Below are positions 35,300 through 44,206 of a DNA stretch of 64,000 bases, piece after piece. Position numbers and translations under genes: made by a program. The notes under the pieces were generated by a model that saw only the letters and a list, made by a program, of their open reading frames with translations, was not told the origin of the DNA and searched no databases. The stretch's first letter is position 1. Each line of letters begins with the position of its first letter. Origin of the DNA: Gammaproteobacteria bacterium (GTDB taxonomy: Bacteria > Pseudomonadota > Gammaproteobacteria > Pseudomonadales > Cellvibrionaceae); contig JAGKWO010000003.1 of NCBI GenBank assembly GCA_021151835.1, positions 183,185-247,184 on the forward strand, in the 5' to 3' direction.

Positions 35300-36631
35300 T
35301 TAACGAATGTAACGGTTGATAATGTTTTCGTACAATTCCTGACGTCCGCTTTGCAGGGTCACTTCACCGCCTTTGTTGCCAATATCAGCGAGTTGTTGCA
35401 GCGTCAGCTTGCCTTGTTCGTAAGCGGCGCCGTTACCTGCATCGAAACTGCTGTAACGCTCTTTGCGCAGGCCTTCCAGCGGAGATTGCTGGATCAGGCT
35501 ATCAGCGATAATCAATGCGCGTGCAAAAGTATCCATACCGCCAATGTGGCCGTAGAACATATCAACCGGGTCTGGAGAATTACGACGCACTTTCGCATCG
35601 AAGTTCACACCGCCACCTTGTAAACCGCCAGCGCGCAAGAATACCAACATCATTTCAACAGTTTCGTTGATGTTGTATGGGAACTGGTCAGTGTCCCATG
35701 CGTTTTGGTAATCGCCGCGGTTAGCATCGAGTGAACCCAGCATGCCCGCATTAGCAGCGGCTTGCATATCGTGGCACATGGTGTGGCCAGCGAGGGTGGC
35801 GTGGTTGGTTTCCAGATTCAATTTGAAATCTTTATCCAGGCCGTGGTGACGCAAGAAACCAATGACTGTTTCAGCATCGAAATCGTATTGGTGCTTTGAT
35901 GGCTCCATTGGTTTTGGCTCAATAAAGAACACACCTTTGAAACCCTGGCCACGTGCATAATCGCGCGCCATGGTCAGGAAGCGCGCCAAATGCTCTTGTT
36001 CGCGTTTCATGTCGGTGTTCAACAAGCTCATGTAACCTTCGCGGCCACCCCAGAACACATAGTTTTCGCCGTTCAGGGCAATGGTTGCATCCAGCGCATC
36101 TTTCAATTGCGCACCGGCGTATGCCACTACATTAAAATCCGGGTTAGTAGAAGCACCGTTCATATAGCGTGGATTGGAGAACAGGTTTGCTGTACCCCAT
36201 AACAATTTCACACCAGACGCTTTTTGTTTTTCTTTCGCGTATTCAACAATAGTTTGCAAACGGCTGGACGTTTCTGCGCGCGATGCACCTTCATCTACCA
36301 GGTCAACATCGTGGAAGCAGTAGTAAGGAGTGCCCAGTTTGGTGATGAATTCAAACGCCGCGTCCATTTTTTCACGCGCGCGCGCAATTGGATCTTGCGT
36401 GGCAGCCCATGGGAAAATTTTGGTGCCAGGACCAAAAGGATCGTGGCCTGCGCCGCAGAAGCTGTGCCAGTAGCAGGTGGCAAATTTGAAATGTTCTTTC
36501 AAGGTTTTGCCGGCAACTACGCGGTTTTCATCGTAATATTTAAACGCTAATGGATTATCAGAATCCGGACCTTCGAAACCGATTTTGCCAATACCGGGGA
36601 AGTATTCTTTGCTACCGAGAACAATACTCAT
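35300..36631 (-). CDS. xylA: Xylose isomerase
   Basis: 443 residues, converting D-xylose to D-xylulose in the cytosol with divalent metal. Visible marks are KEYFPGIGKIGFEGP, the active-site stretch CYWHSFCGAGHDPFG, FHDVDLVDEGAS, WGGREGYMSLLNTDM, FIEPKPMEPSKHQYDFD and LNLETNHATLAGHTMCHD with metal-binding Glu/His/Asp residues. AAGGTG precedes the ATG at 36631 (a GTG three codons earlier is ignored). xylB lies 89 bp upstream on the same strand, so the two form an operon ending at the terminator at 35209. Confidence 0.97.
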   Translation of the reverse strand: MSIVLGSKEYFPGIGKIGFEGPDSDNPLAFKYYDENRVVAGKTLKEHFKFATCYWHSFCGAGHDPFGPGTKIFPWAATQDPIARAREKMDAAFEFITKLGTPYYCFHDVDLVDEGASRAETSSRLQTIVEYAKEKQKASGVKLLWGTANLFSNPRYMNGASTNPDFNVVAYAGAQLKDALDATIALNGENYVFWGGREGYMSLLNTDMKREQEHLARFLTMARDYARGQGFKGVFFIEPKPMEPSKHQYDFDAETVIGFLRHHGLDKDFKLNLETNHATLAGHTMCHDMQAAANAGMLGSLDANRGDYQNAWDTDQFPYNINETVEMMLVFLRAGGLQGGGVNFDAKVRRNSPDPVDMFYGHIGGMDTFARALIIADSLIQQSPLEGLRKERYSSFDAGNGAAYEQGKLTLQQLADIGNKGGEVTLQSGRQELYENIINRYIR

Positions 36632-36720
36632 AATTTTCACCTTGGGGATTTTTTACTAACACAATTCAAAAAAACTGTTTATCAAAAACGGGGTTCATCC
36701 AAATTTATTTTGGCACCTAT

Positions 36721-38205
36721 TTATTTAGGTAAAAGGGCAACCCAGTTTTGATAAGCATCCTGATACCGGGCGAACAACGCCGCTTGTGGCTCTACCACAC
36801 TCAAACGCGTTAACCCGGTAAACGCTTCACTCGCGGAAGCGTAATAACCACTACCCAATGCTGCTGCGCGCGCTGCGCCTTCAGCACCATCGGTTTCAAA
36901 CATTTCTACGGCTGCTTGCGTGGTGTTTGCAAAAGTTTGTGCGAAGACATCGCTCAAAAACATATTGCCTTTACCGGCGCGAACCACCTCACAACTGCCA
37001 CCCAATGATTTCAATACATCGAAACCCTGGTTGAGCGAAAATACGATTCCCTCTTGTGCGGCGCGCACCATATGACCCAAACCGTGGCGGTTGAAATCAA
37101 GATTGCGCAATTGCGCGCCCAAATTTTTATTTTGGAAAATGCGTTCTGCACCGTTACCGAATGGATGGAACAACAAACCTTCACTGCCCACGGGAATGTC
37201 TTGTGCCAATTTATTCAACTGTGGATAGGACGGCGTTGCACCGGCAGCGCTCACGGTTTGACGCAACCAGGAATACAAACGACCACAGCCATTCACGCAC
37301 ACGAGCACGCCGTTGCGTTTTTTCTCTTCGGTACTGGTGACATGCAAGAAAGTATTTACGCGCGATGCCGTATCTGCTGCCGGTTGATCAGTCACACCGT
37401 AGATCACACCGGAGGTGCCCGCCGTTGCAGCAACTTCGCCCGGCTCCAATACATTCAAGCTAAATGCATTGTTCGGTTGATCGCCCGCGCGGTAACAAAT
37501 TTTTACGCCGGAACGCAAACCCAATTCTGCCGCCACTGCATCACTTACCACGGATTGAACACCAAAGCTCGGTGCAATATCCGGAATCAATGCTGCATCA
37601 ATTCCCCAATGGGCGAGCAATTCAGTAGCAACGCGATTTTCTTTGAAATCCCACAAAGTCCCTTCAGATAAACCCGAGGCAGTTGTGTTAATCACGCCGG
37701 ATAATTTCATCGCGATGAAATCACCGGGCAGCATGATTTTGTGAATACGGGAAAAAATCTCCGGTTGGTTTTCTTGCACCCAACGCAATTTGGCGGCGGT
37801 GAAATTACCCGGTGAATTTAATAAATGGCCAAAGCAATAATCGTGGCCCAGGTCGGTTAACGCTTTATTGCCTAACGGCACGGCACGGCTATCGCACCAG
37901 ATAATGGACGGGCGCAATACTTGCTGGTTGTTATCAACCACCACCAATCCGTGCATTTGGTAAGAGATACCAATCGCATCGATATGCTGCGCATTAAACG
38001 TACCGCGCGCCACCAGACGCGCAAAACCCTGGCGCACACAATCCCACCAGGTATCCGGATGTTGTTCGGCAAAACCGGGTTGCGGGCTGTCGATAGCCAA
38101 TTCGGAATCGGGATAGGACAACGCCCCAAGGCTCTTGCCAGTCTGGCCGTCCAGCACCGATAACTTAACCGAGGAACTACCAACATCAATACCGAGAAAC
38201 AGCAT
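36721..38205 (-). CDS. xylB: Xylulokinase
   Basis: 494 residues of the FGGY kinase family. Marks: LFLGIDVGSSSVKLSVLD (phosphate loop), GISYQMHGLVVVD (substrate region), IWCDSRA, AGTSGVIYG and GLGHMVRAAQEGIVFSLNQGFDVL. It phosphorylates D-xylulose to xylulose 5-phosphate for the pentose phosphate pathway. First gene of xylBA; the 404-bp gap upstream diverges to the Nudix-type regulator, the expected controller of the operon. Confidence 0.96.
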   Translation of the reverse strand: MLFLGIDVGSSSVKLSVLDGQTGKSLGALSYPDSELAIDSPQPGFAEQHPDTWWDCVRQGFARLVARGTFNAQHIDAIGISYQMHGLVVVDNNQQVLRPSIIWCDSRAVPLGNKALTDLGHDYCFGHLLNSPGNFTAAKLRWVQENQPEIFSRIHKIMLPGDFIAMKLSGVINTTASGLSEGTLWDFKENRVATELLAHWGIDAALIPDIAPSFGVQSVVSDAVAAELGLRSGVKICYRAGDQPNNAFSLNVLEPGEVAATAGTSGVIYGVTDQPAADTASRVNTFLHVTSTEEKKRNGVLVCVNGCGRLYSWLRQTVSAAGATPSYPQLNKLAQDIPVGSEGLLFHPFGNGAERIFQNKNLGAQLRNLDFNRHGLGHMVRAAQEGIVFSLNQGFDVLKSLGGSCEVVRAGKGNMFLSDVFAQTFANTTQAAVEMFETDGAEGAARAAALGSGYYASASEAFTGLTRLSVVEPQAALFARYQDAYQNWVALLPK

Positions 38206-38609
38206 AAAGGCTCACAAAAAAGTCGAAGGTTATTAATCACACGTGTTGGCCGGATCCAAAACACCGGCAATTTGATCGGATCGCTGCATTTTTATCGTTA
38301 ACAACGCTGCAGCAATATCTGGCTTGCTAACAAGCATAGCTTATTGTCTATCTGACAACAAGATTGGTAACGACAAAAACTCTGTTAAAAAAGATTAATT
38401 TTGTGGCGCAGGCGACAGCGCTGCTAAAAACTGGCACCGGTTACATCCGGTCAGCGGTAAATTACGGAAATCGATGGCATGACAATCCGGTTAACAGGCC
38501 TCGACCATTGCCACCTCGGCTTATACAATGCCCATTGACCTGACCTATCAAGCATCTGGATGCCAGATGCCTATAACAATCAACTAACGCAAGCACCAGG
38601 GAGATTGCA
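38206..38609. other. Divergent xylB / regulator intergenic region, 404 bp
   Basis: No gene is seen. It must contain promoters for xylBA on the minus strand and for the regulator on the plus strand. The 15-bp inverted repeat at 38344-38358 is the clearest operator candidate. A short CCGGTTACATCCGG hairpin-like sequence is also present near 38437. Confidence 0.5.
38344..38358. promoter_or_regulatory. Possible operator, TTGTC-N5-GACAA
   Basis: A 5-bp inverted repeat with a 5-bp spacer, 139-153 bp upstream of the xylB start. A GTGAC-N5-GTCAC repeat with the same geometry occurs at about 39436-39450 before the sugar transporter, but the half-sites differ. Position suggests regulation; binding by the Nudix-type protein is a guess. 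Confidence 0.3.
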
Positions 38610-39341
38610 GTGCCGAATACCCATATTCCCGGCAACCAGACCAATATCAATTCGCTGAACCTTTCCGGCGATGTGATTAAAGCGCTGTCTATCGATAACC
38701 TGATTTTCGGGCTCGATAACGACGAGCTGAAGATCTTGCTGGTAAAACAGACTGACCCACTGCACCAGGGTAAGTGGGCGCTGCCCGGCGGCTGGATCCG
38801 CTATGACGAAAACCTGCGCGATGCGGCTTATCGCTTGCTGGAAGAATTAACCGGTGTACGCGATTTGTACCTGGAGCAGTTGAAAACCTTTGGTCGTGTG
38901 GACCGCTTCCCCTCCGAGCGCGTAGTGACAATTGCCTATTACGCGCTGGTAAGCGCTGATAAATTTTCGCTGGTAGCCGGCCAGAGCGCGGCGGATGTGA
39001 ATTGGCAAAGCGTGAACAACTTGCCGGACCTGGTGTATGACCACGCTGAAATCGTCGCCCACGGTTTAAAAGTATTGCGCCACCAGGTTTGCCACCAACC
39101 CATTGGCTTTAACCTGTTACCGGAAAAATTTACCTTGCTGCAATTACAGGCGCTTTACGAAGCCATCCTGAATACCAAATTGGACAAACCCAATTTCCGC
39201 CGCAAGATTATGAAGATGAATTTGCTCACGCCGTGCAATGAAAAGCAGCAAGGTGTTCCTCACCGCGCCGCCAGCCTTTACCGGTTCGATGCCGATGCGT
39301 ACAAGCATTTGAGCGAATCCGGCTTTGCCTTTGAAATATAA
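38610..39341 (+). CDS. Nudix-type transcriptional regulator (NrtR/AraR-like)
   Basis: 243 residues starting at GTG with GGGAG upstream. Residues about 20-155 form a Nudix domain (LIFGLDNDELKILLVKQTDPLHQGKWALPGGWI), but the catalytic box is degenerate: after GGWIRYDE the expected REUxEE reads RLLEELTGV, with two of the glutamates replaced. Residues about 165-240 contain a winged-helix-like region (PEKFTLLQLQALYEAILNTKLDKPNFRRKIM) typical of NrtR-family repressors. The Nudix domain should sense a sugar or phosphosugar ligand instead of hydrolysing it. It diverges from xylBA and precedes the xylose-type transporter, so control of xylose genes is likely. Confidence 0.9.
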   Translation: MPNTHIPGNQTNINSLNLSGDVIKALSIDNLIFGLDNDELKILLVKQTDPLHQGKWALPGGWIRYDENLRDAAYRLLEELTGVRDLYLEQLKTFGRVDRFPSERVVTIAYYALVSADKFSLVAGQSAADVNWQSVNNLPDLVYDHAEIVAHGLKVLRHQVCHQPIGFNLLPEKFTLLQLQALYEAILNTKLDKPNFRRKIMKMNLLTPCNEKQQGVPHRAASLYRFDADAYKHLSESGFAFEI

Positions 39342-39537
39342 AAACCCTGGAATCCACATTTGAAACACCCTGAGCCTCTTGCATTACAAGGGGCTTGGCA
39401 CTACAACAAAAAGCCTCAAAAAATAACCTGACGGTGACATATAGTCACAAAAACTATAATGAGTTAAGATCCGCGACCACCCGTCGTTCCGGCGGCACAA
39501 AACAACAGTAAAGATAATTCAATAACAGGTATCAAAC

Positions 39538-40983
39538 ATGAGCCATGCACCAATAGATTCTGGATCGGCAGGCGTCACCCTTGTTGCAGGCGAACGCAAC
39601 ATGACCTCGATCGTCATCATCAGTATTATCGCCACCCTCGGTGGATTCTTGTTCGGGTTTGATAGCGGTGTAGTAAACGGCACCTTTGACGGACTCAAGC
39701 TAGCCTTTAATTCAGAAGCAGCCGGTACCGGCTTCCACGTAGCCAGTATTTTATTGGGTTGCGCTACCGGTGCTTTTTTCGCCGGCCCGCTATCTGACCG
39801 CTACGGCCGCCGCAGTGTGTTAATTATTGCGGCTGTCTTGTTTATTTTGTCGTCATGGGGCGCAGGTATTGCCACCTCATCCACTGAATTTGTGATTTAT
39901 CGCCTCATTGGCGGTTTAGCGATTGGTGCGGCCAGTATTATTTGCCCTGCCTACATCAGTGAGCTGGTGCCCGCCGAGTTTCGCGGAAAGCTCAGTTCCA
40001 TCCAGCAAATTGCGATCATCTCCGGTTTAACGGCGGCTTTCCTCAGCAACTACGCCTTGGCTCATGCAGCAGGAGGTTCGATTCACCCATTCTGGCTGGA
40101 GTATGAAGCCTGGCGCTGGATGTTCTGGGTCGGCGTCGTCCCTGCAGCAATATTCCTGTTCTCGTTGCTGGCTATTCCGGAGAGCCCCCGGTATTTGGTG
40201 ACGCGTGGTAAAAACGAGCAAGCACTCGCGGTATTGACCAAACTCTATGGCGCCACTACCGCCAGGCAAACAGTGACTGACATTTATAACTCGATTGCGC
40301 ACGATCACAAACCCAGCTTCGCTGATTTGATTGACAAAACCAAAGGTGGTGTTCGCCCGATTATCTGGGTTGGTATTGGTTTGGCGATACTGCAGCAATT
40401 CGTTGGTATCAACGTAGTTTTCTATTACGGTGCGGTACTCTGGCAAGCGGCTGGCTTCTCTGAAAATGACTCATTGATGATTAACATTGTGTCAGGCGTA
40501 GTCTCTATCGGTGCGTGCTTTATTACCTTCTTCCTGGTGGATAAAGTCGGTCGCAAACCATTGCTGCTGGTTGGCTCTATCGGCATGACTATCACCCTCG
40601 CCCTGGTAGCCTATGCGTTTGCGGATGCGCCAGTCGATGAAAACGGCAAACTGATGCTGGAGGGTAACCTCGCCATACTGGCCCTGGTTGCGGCTAATCT
40701 CTATGTGATTTTCTTCAATATGTCCTGGGGCCCGATTGTGTGGATCATGCTGGGCGAGATGTTCCCCAACCAGATCCGTGGTAGCGGTTTGGCCGTCGCC
40801 GGTCTGGCACAATGGCTGGCCAACTTCCTGATCACCTGGACCTTCCCGATGCTACTCGGCTCTGCACTGGGCTTGTCCGGCGCTTACGGCATTTACATGC
40901 TCTGCTCGCTCTTCTCGGTATTCTTTGTGATCTGGTGGGTACGCGAAACCAAGGGCGTAACCCTGGAGCAAATGGAAGGCTAG
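39538..40983 (+). CDS. MFS sugar/H+ symporter, probable xylose transporter
   Basis: 481 residues with twelve expected membrane segments and all sugar-porter marks: FGFDSGVVNGTFDGL, GPLSDRYGRRSVLII, PAYISELVPAEFRGKLSSIQQ, PESPRYLV, LQQFVGINVVFYYGAVLW, DKVGRKPLLLVG and WVRETKGVTLEQ. The QQxxGIN motif and RETKG end are those of the XylE/GLUT group. Its place beside the regulator and xylBA makes xylose the likely substrate, though glucose or arabinose cannot be excluded. Confidence 0.93.
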   Translation: MSHAPIDSGSAGVTLVAGERNMTSIVIISIIATLGGFLFGFDSGVVNGTFDGLKLAFNSEAAGTGFHVASILLGCATGAFFAGPLSDRYGRRSVLIIAAVLFILSSWGAGIATSSTEFVIYRLIGGLAIGAASIICPAYISELVPAEFRGKLSSIQQIAIISGLTAAFLSNYALAHAAGGSIHPFWLEYEAWRWMFWVGVVPAAIFLFSLLAIPESPRYLVTRGKNEQALAVLTKLYGATTARQTVTDIYNSIAHDHKPSFADLIDKTKGGVRPIIWVGIGLAILQQFVGINVVFYYGAVLWQAAGFSENDSLMINIVSGVVSIGACFITFFLVDKVGRKPLLLVGSIGMTITLALVAYAFADAPVDENGKLMLEGNLAILALVAANLYVIFFNMSWGPIVWIMLGEMFPNQIRGSGLAVAGLAQWLANFLITWTFPMLLGSALGLSGAYGIYMLCSLFSVFFVIWWVRETKGVTLEQMEG

Positions 40984-41001
40984 ACCTCCGCCGTTTTACC
41001 C

Positions 41002-41035
41002 AAGGGCGATTCATGCAAATGAATCGCCCTTTTTC
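41002..41035 (+). terminator. Intrinsic terminator after the sugar symporter
   Basis: Perfect 13-bp stem AAGGGCGATTCAT / ATGAATCGCCCTT with a 4-base loop and a T run. Confidence 0.9.
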
Positions 41036-41158
41036 TTTCCCGGCTGCTTTTATCACTTGCAAAAAATGAACTGGATCAAATTTTGCTCCTGAACATGGTT
41101 ATGTCCTGCCATGCGACATTCGTCGCTACATTTTTGCAATCCGGAAAAGGAGCGCGCC

Positions 41159-42214
41159 ATGACCATCAATACCAATGTAAAACATGCCCCACTGCTGGAG
41201 AAAATGCCGAGTCTGGATGGATTAAGGGCATTTGCTTGTATGTTTGTTGTGGTGTCACATATCCCCAAAGCGGGTTTTGCAGGGCTTATCGGTGCGGTTG
41301 GCGTCGGCGTATTTTTCACTCTGAGCGGTTTCCTGATGGGCTATCTCTACGCCCGCCAGCCCTGTAATTCTGCGAGCGTCCATCAATATGCAATTGCACG
41401 CGTTGCACGCATAGTCCCGATTTATTGGCTGGTAATAAGTCTGTGCGTATTGTTATCGATGGTTGAAGGGAGCGATTTTCCGCTGCGCATTGATAGCCTT
41501 ACCAGCATCATTCGCCATTATGGATTGGGAGGTAATGTCGGACCATTCTGGTCAATTCCCCTGGAAATCCAGTACTACCTGTTTTTTGTGTTCATCTGGT
41601 ATTGCCTGAGCCTGCGCCAAAAAACGTCATTACCGCTGCTATTTGCCGGTTTGGTGTGCATTGTGCTGGTGGCCACCAATGACCATTGGCCCAATCTGAG
41701 CCTCCCCAATAAATTACATTTTTTCCTCGCTGGCACTATCGCCGGTATTGTGCCGCGCGCATTTTGGCAAGCACCGGAGCGAGCACCGTTATTGATTGCC
41801 CTGCAAATAATTGCCCTTGCCGTCATCCTCTTTCCCCTGGTACTGGATTACGACTCAGAGCGATTTTACGACTCGCTCGGGCTAAGCATCGCATTTGCCG
41901 CCGCTATTTACCTGCTGTCATTTGCGTCCCGGCTCAGTGCGGTGCTGTTAGCCTCCCGTATGATCCGCAAGATCGGGCAAGCGAGCTTTTCCATCTATCT
42001 CATTCACGTACTGGTGCTTTATTACGGAGCGCAAGTATTGCATCTGGATCACAATCATTTCCATCCATGGTGGTTGGCAGTTGCCGCTGCGGCCACAGCG
42101 CTGCCAATACTTGTCTCCCATTACATTGAGATGCCTTTACAACGGCTAACACGCGACCAGTTGCGTCGCTTCTTTACTCGCTCACAACCGGCCAGCCTTG
42201 TGCAGACGGGTTAA
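41159..42214 (+). CDS. Acyltransferase 3 family membrane protein (OafA/YrhL-like)
   Basis: 351 residues from the ATG at 41159 (AAGGAG upstream; an ATG at 41111 is less likely). Around ten membrane segments. Marks: MPSLDGLRAFACMFVVVSHIP with the conserved DGLRA and His, GVFFTLSGFLMGYL, FWSIPLEIQYYLFF and SFSIYLIHVLVLYY. Such proteins move acyl groups onto surface or extracellular glycans. Here it could decorate an envelope polysaccharide; a link to xylan acetyl groups is only suggested by location. Confidence 0.9.
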   Translation: MTINTNVKHAPLLEKMPSLDGLRAFACMFVVVSHIPKAGFAGLIGAVGVGVFFTLSGFLMGYLYARQPCNSASVHQYAIARVARIVPIYWLVISLCVLLSMVEGSDFPLRIDSLTSIIRHYGLGGNVGPFWSIPLEIQYYLFFVFIWYCLSLRQKTSLPLLFAGLVCIVLVATNDHWPNLSLPNKLHFFLAGTIAGIVPRAFWQAPERAPLLIALQIIALAVILFPLVLDYDSERFYDSLGLSIAFAAAIYLLSFASRLSAVLLASRMIRKIGQASFSIYLIHVLVLYYGAQVLHLDHNHFHPWWLAVAAAATALPILVSHYIEMPLQRLTRDQLRRFFTRSQPASLVQTG

Positions 42215-42260
42215 ACCGCACTTACCATTCCTTACAGTAACTGGTATACAAGAAACTCGC

Positions 42261-42296
42261 CTTATGGTGTAATTGACTACAACAATAAACCATAAG
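42261..42296 (+). promoter_or_regulatory. Inverted repeat just upstream of xyn10C
   Basis: CTTATGGT at 42261-42268 and ACCATAAG at 42289-42296 are exact complements 20 bases apart, the second ending 16 bp before the start codon. It may be a leader hairpin covering the ribosome site or an operator. Confidence 0.3.
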
Positions 42297-42312
42297 ACGA
42301 GACACAATAAAA

Positions 42313-44124
42313 ATGAAATTCAATCAACGCCTGTTTGTTCTATCGTTCCTCTCCTTTGGATTAGTCGCCTGTGGCGGAAGCGGTGGTGGAGGCAGCAATC
42401 CACCGCCAGCAAGTAGTTCAGCGCCGGTATCGTCGAGCGTCCCCAGCGCTTCACTTGTCAGTTCCTCATCCAGTTCCCTCCTTGCCTCCAGCTCAATTGC
42501 GGTAACCAGTTCGTCGCTCTCCAGCAGCAGTTCTTCATCAGAACTTGCCAGCAGCAGTTCCAGTGCGGCGCCCGTAGTAATGGTTTTGGATATGACCACC
42601 GGTTGGCGTGGCAACGGTACAGATAACTCCGGCGTTAACGTAAACAGTGACGGCGTGAGCTTTACCGCAAGCGGAGACAATATCGGTGCAGTCACCGACC
42701 TGGCCAAACCCATACAACTGGAAGATGCTGTGGTCGAAATGGTGGTGAATGTCAGCGCCGAGTTCAAAGCATCCGGCGCCAACTTGCAAATATTTGCGCA
42801 GATCAAAGGCGGTAGTTGGGCAGGCGAATGGAACTGCTGGTCCGGCAATGAATTATTCACTGCCGGAACCGACATTACGCTTACCTGCACCATCAACGAA
42901 GACGATAAAAAATTCAACCAGACTGACAGCGATGTGCAAATCGGCATACAAGCCAAAGGCACACCGACCGGAACCGTTACGATCAAAAGCGGTAAAGTCA
43001 CACTCAAACAAACAGCCAGTTCAAGCTCCAGCACTGGCAGCGTTTATTCGGCGAATGTAAACCGTTTGAGTGAGCTTGCGGATTTCACCATCGGTGTTGC
43101 GGTGTCCAACAATGATTCACCGGCTTATAACATCCTCACTAACGCTTCCGAAAAAGCAGTCGTAGAAAAACATTTTGAACAAATGACCGCAGGCAATATC
43201 ATGAAAATGAGTTATCTGCAAAACACACAAGGTACATTCACCTTCGCGAATGCCGATGCATTTGTCGATTACGCTGCAAGTAAAAATATGACCGTACACG
43301 GCCACGCGCTCGTGTGGCATTCGGATTACCAGGTGCCGCAATTTATGAAAAATTGGTCAGGGTCAGCAGCAGATTTTATTACAGCATTAAAAACCCACGT
43401 CACCACCGTGGTGGATCACTTTGAAGCGAAAGGCAATGTCGTTAGCTGGGATGTTGTCAATGAAGCACTGACTGATGGCAGCCCGTCAACATTTCGCGCA
43501 GACGATTCCATTTTTTACAAAAAAAGCGGAAACAGCGCGGTGTACATTGAAGAAGCCTTTAAAGCCGCTCGCGCCGCCGCACCCACTGCAACACTGTATT
43601 ACAACGATTACAACATCGACCAGAACAACGCCAAGACAACCAGGTTGATCGAGATGATTACCGACTTCCAGGCGCGCGATATTCCTATTGACGGTGTAGG
43701 TTTCCAAATGCACGTATTCATGGATTATCCAAGCATTGACAGTATTAGTAATGCAATCAAAAAAGTAGTGAACAAGGGACTCAAGGTAAAAATTACTGAG
43801 CTGGATGTGTCCATTAATAATCCCTACGGCAATTGGCCGGCCAGCAAAGTGGCAAGCTTTACCCAAGCGTCTGCACTTGATCAGAAAAAACGTTATTGTG
43901 AAATTGTCAAAGCGTATCTTGACAATGTGCCGGCGGCACAACGCGGTGGCATCAGTGTTTGGGGCACCACAGATGCAAATACCTGGTTGAATGATTTATA
44001 CAAAACCCAATTCAACAATGAAAAAATTTCCTGGCCATTATTGTTTGATAACAACTACAACGACAAACCTGCGCTACGCGGATTTGCTGATGCACTGCAA
44101 GGTATTCCCTGTACTAACTTGTAA
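42313..44124 (+). CDS. xyn10C: Endo-beta-1,4-xylanase, lipoprotein, CBM15-GH10 (Xyn10C type)
   Basis: 603 residues. Lipobox LVAC (Cys20) followed by Gly and long poly-Ser linkers (to about 86). Residues 87-235 match CBM15: TTGWRGNGTDNSG, LEDAVVEMVVNVSAEFKASGANLQIFAQIKGG and NEDDKKFNQTDSDVQIGIQAKGTP, closely resembling the xylan-binding module of Cellvibrio japonicus Xyn10C. GH10 occupies about 250-600, with acid/base Glu384 (SWDVVNEALTDG) and nucleophile Glu496 (KITELDVSI). It would be tethered to the outer membrane and cut decorated xylo-oligosaccharides. Followed after 82 bp by a GH43 gene, probably same transcript. Confidence 0.93.
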   Translation: MKFNQRLFVLSFLSFGLVACGGSGGGGSNPPPASSSAPVSSSVPSASLVSSSSSSLLASSSIAVTSSSLSSSSSSSELASSSSSAAPVVMVLDMTTGWRGNGTDNSGVNVNSDGVSFTASGDNIGAVTDLAKPIQLEDAVVEMVVNVSAEFKASGANLQIFAQIKGGSWAGEWNCWSGNELFTAGTDITLTCTINEDDKKFNQTDSDVQIGIQAKGTPTGTVTIKSGKVTLKQTASSSSSTGSVYSANVNRLSELADFTIGVAVSNNDSPAYNILTNASEKAVVEKHFEQMTAGNIMKMSYLQNTQGTFTFANADAFVDYAASKNMTVHGHALVWHSDYQVPQFMKNWSGSAADFITALKTHVTTVVDHFEAKGNVVSWDVVNEALTDGSPSTFRADDSIFYKKSGNSAVYIEEAFKAARAAAPTATLYYNDYNIDQNNAKTTRLIEMITDFQARDIPIDGVGFQMHVFMDYPSIDSISNAIKKVVNKGLKVKITELDVSINNPYGNWPASKVASFTQASALDQKKRYCEIVKAYLDNVPAAQRGGISVWGTTDANTWLNDLYKTQFNNEKISWPLLFDNNYNDKPALRGFADALQGIPCTNL

Positions 44125-44206
44125 TATGAATTTATACCATTAACACACTTCTCCCCTGGGCAGCCTGGTAAATAGCTGCCCGTTTTTATTTTAAGAAGAG
44201 ACAAAA

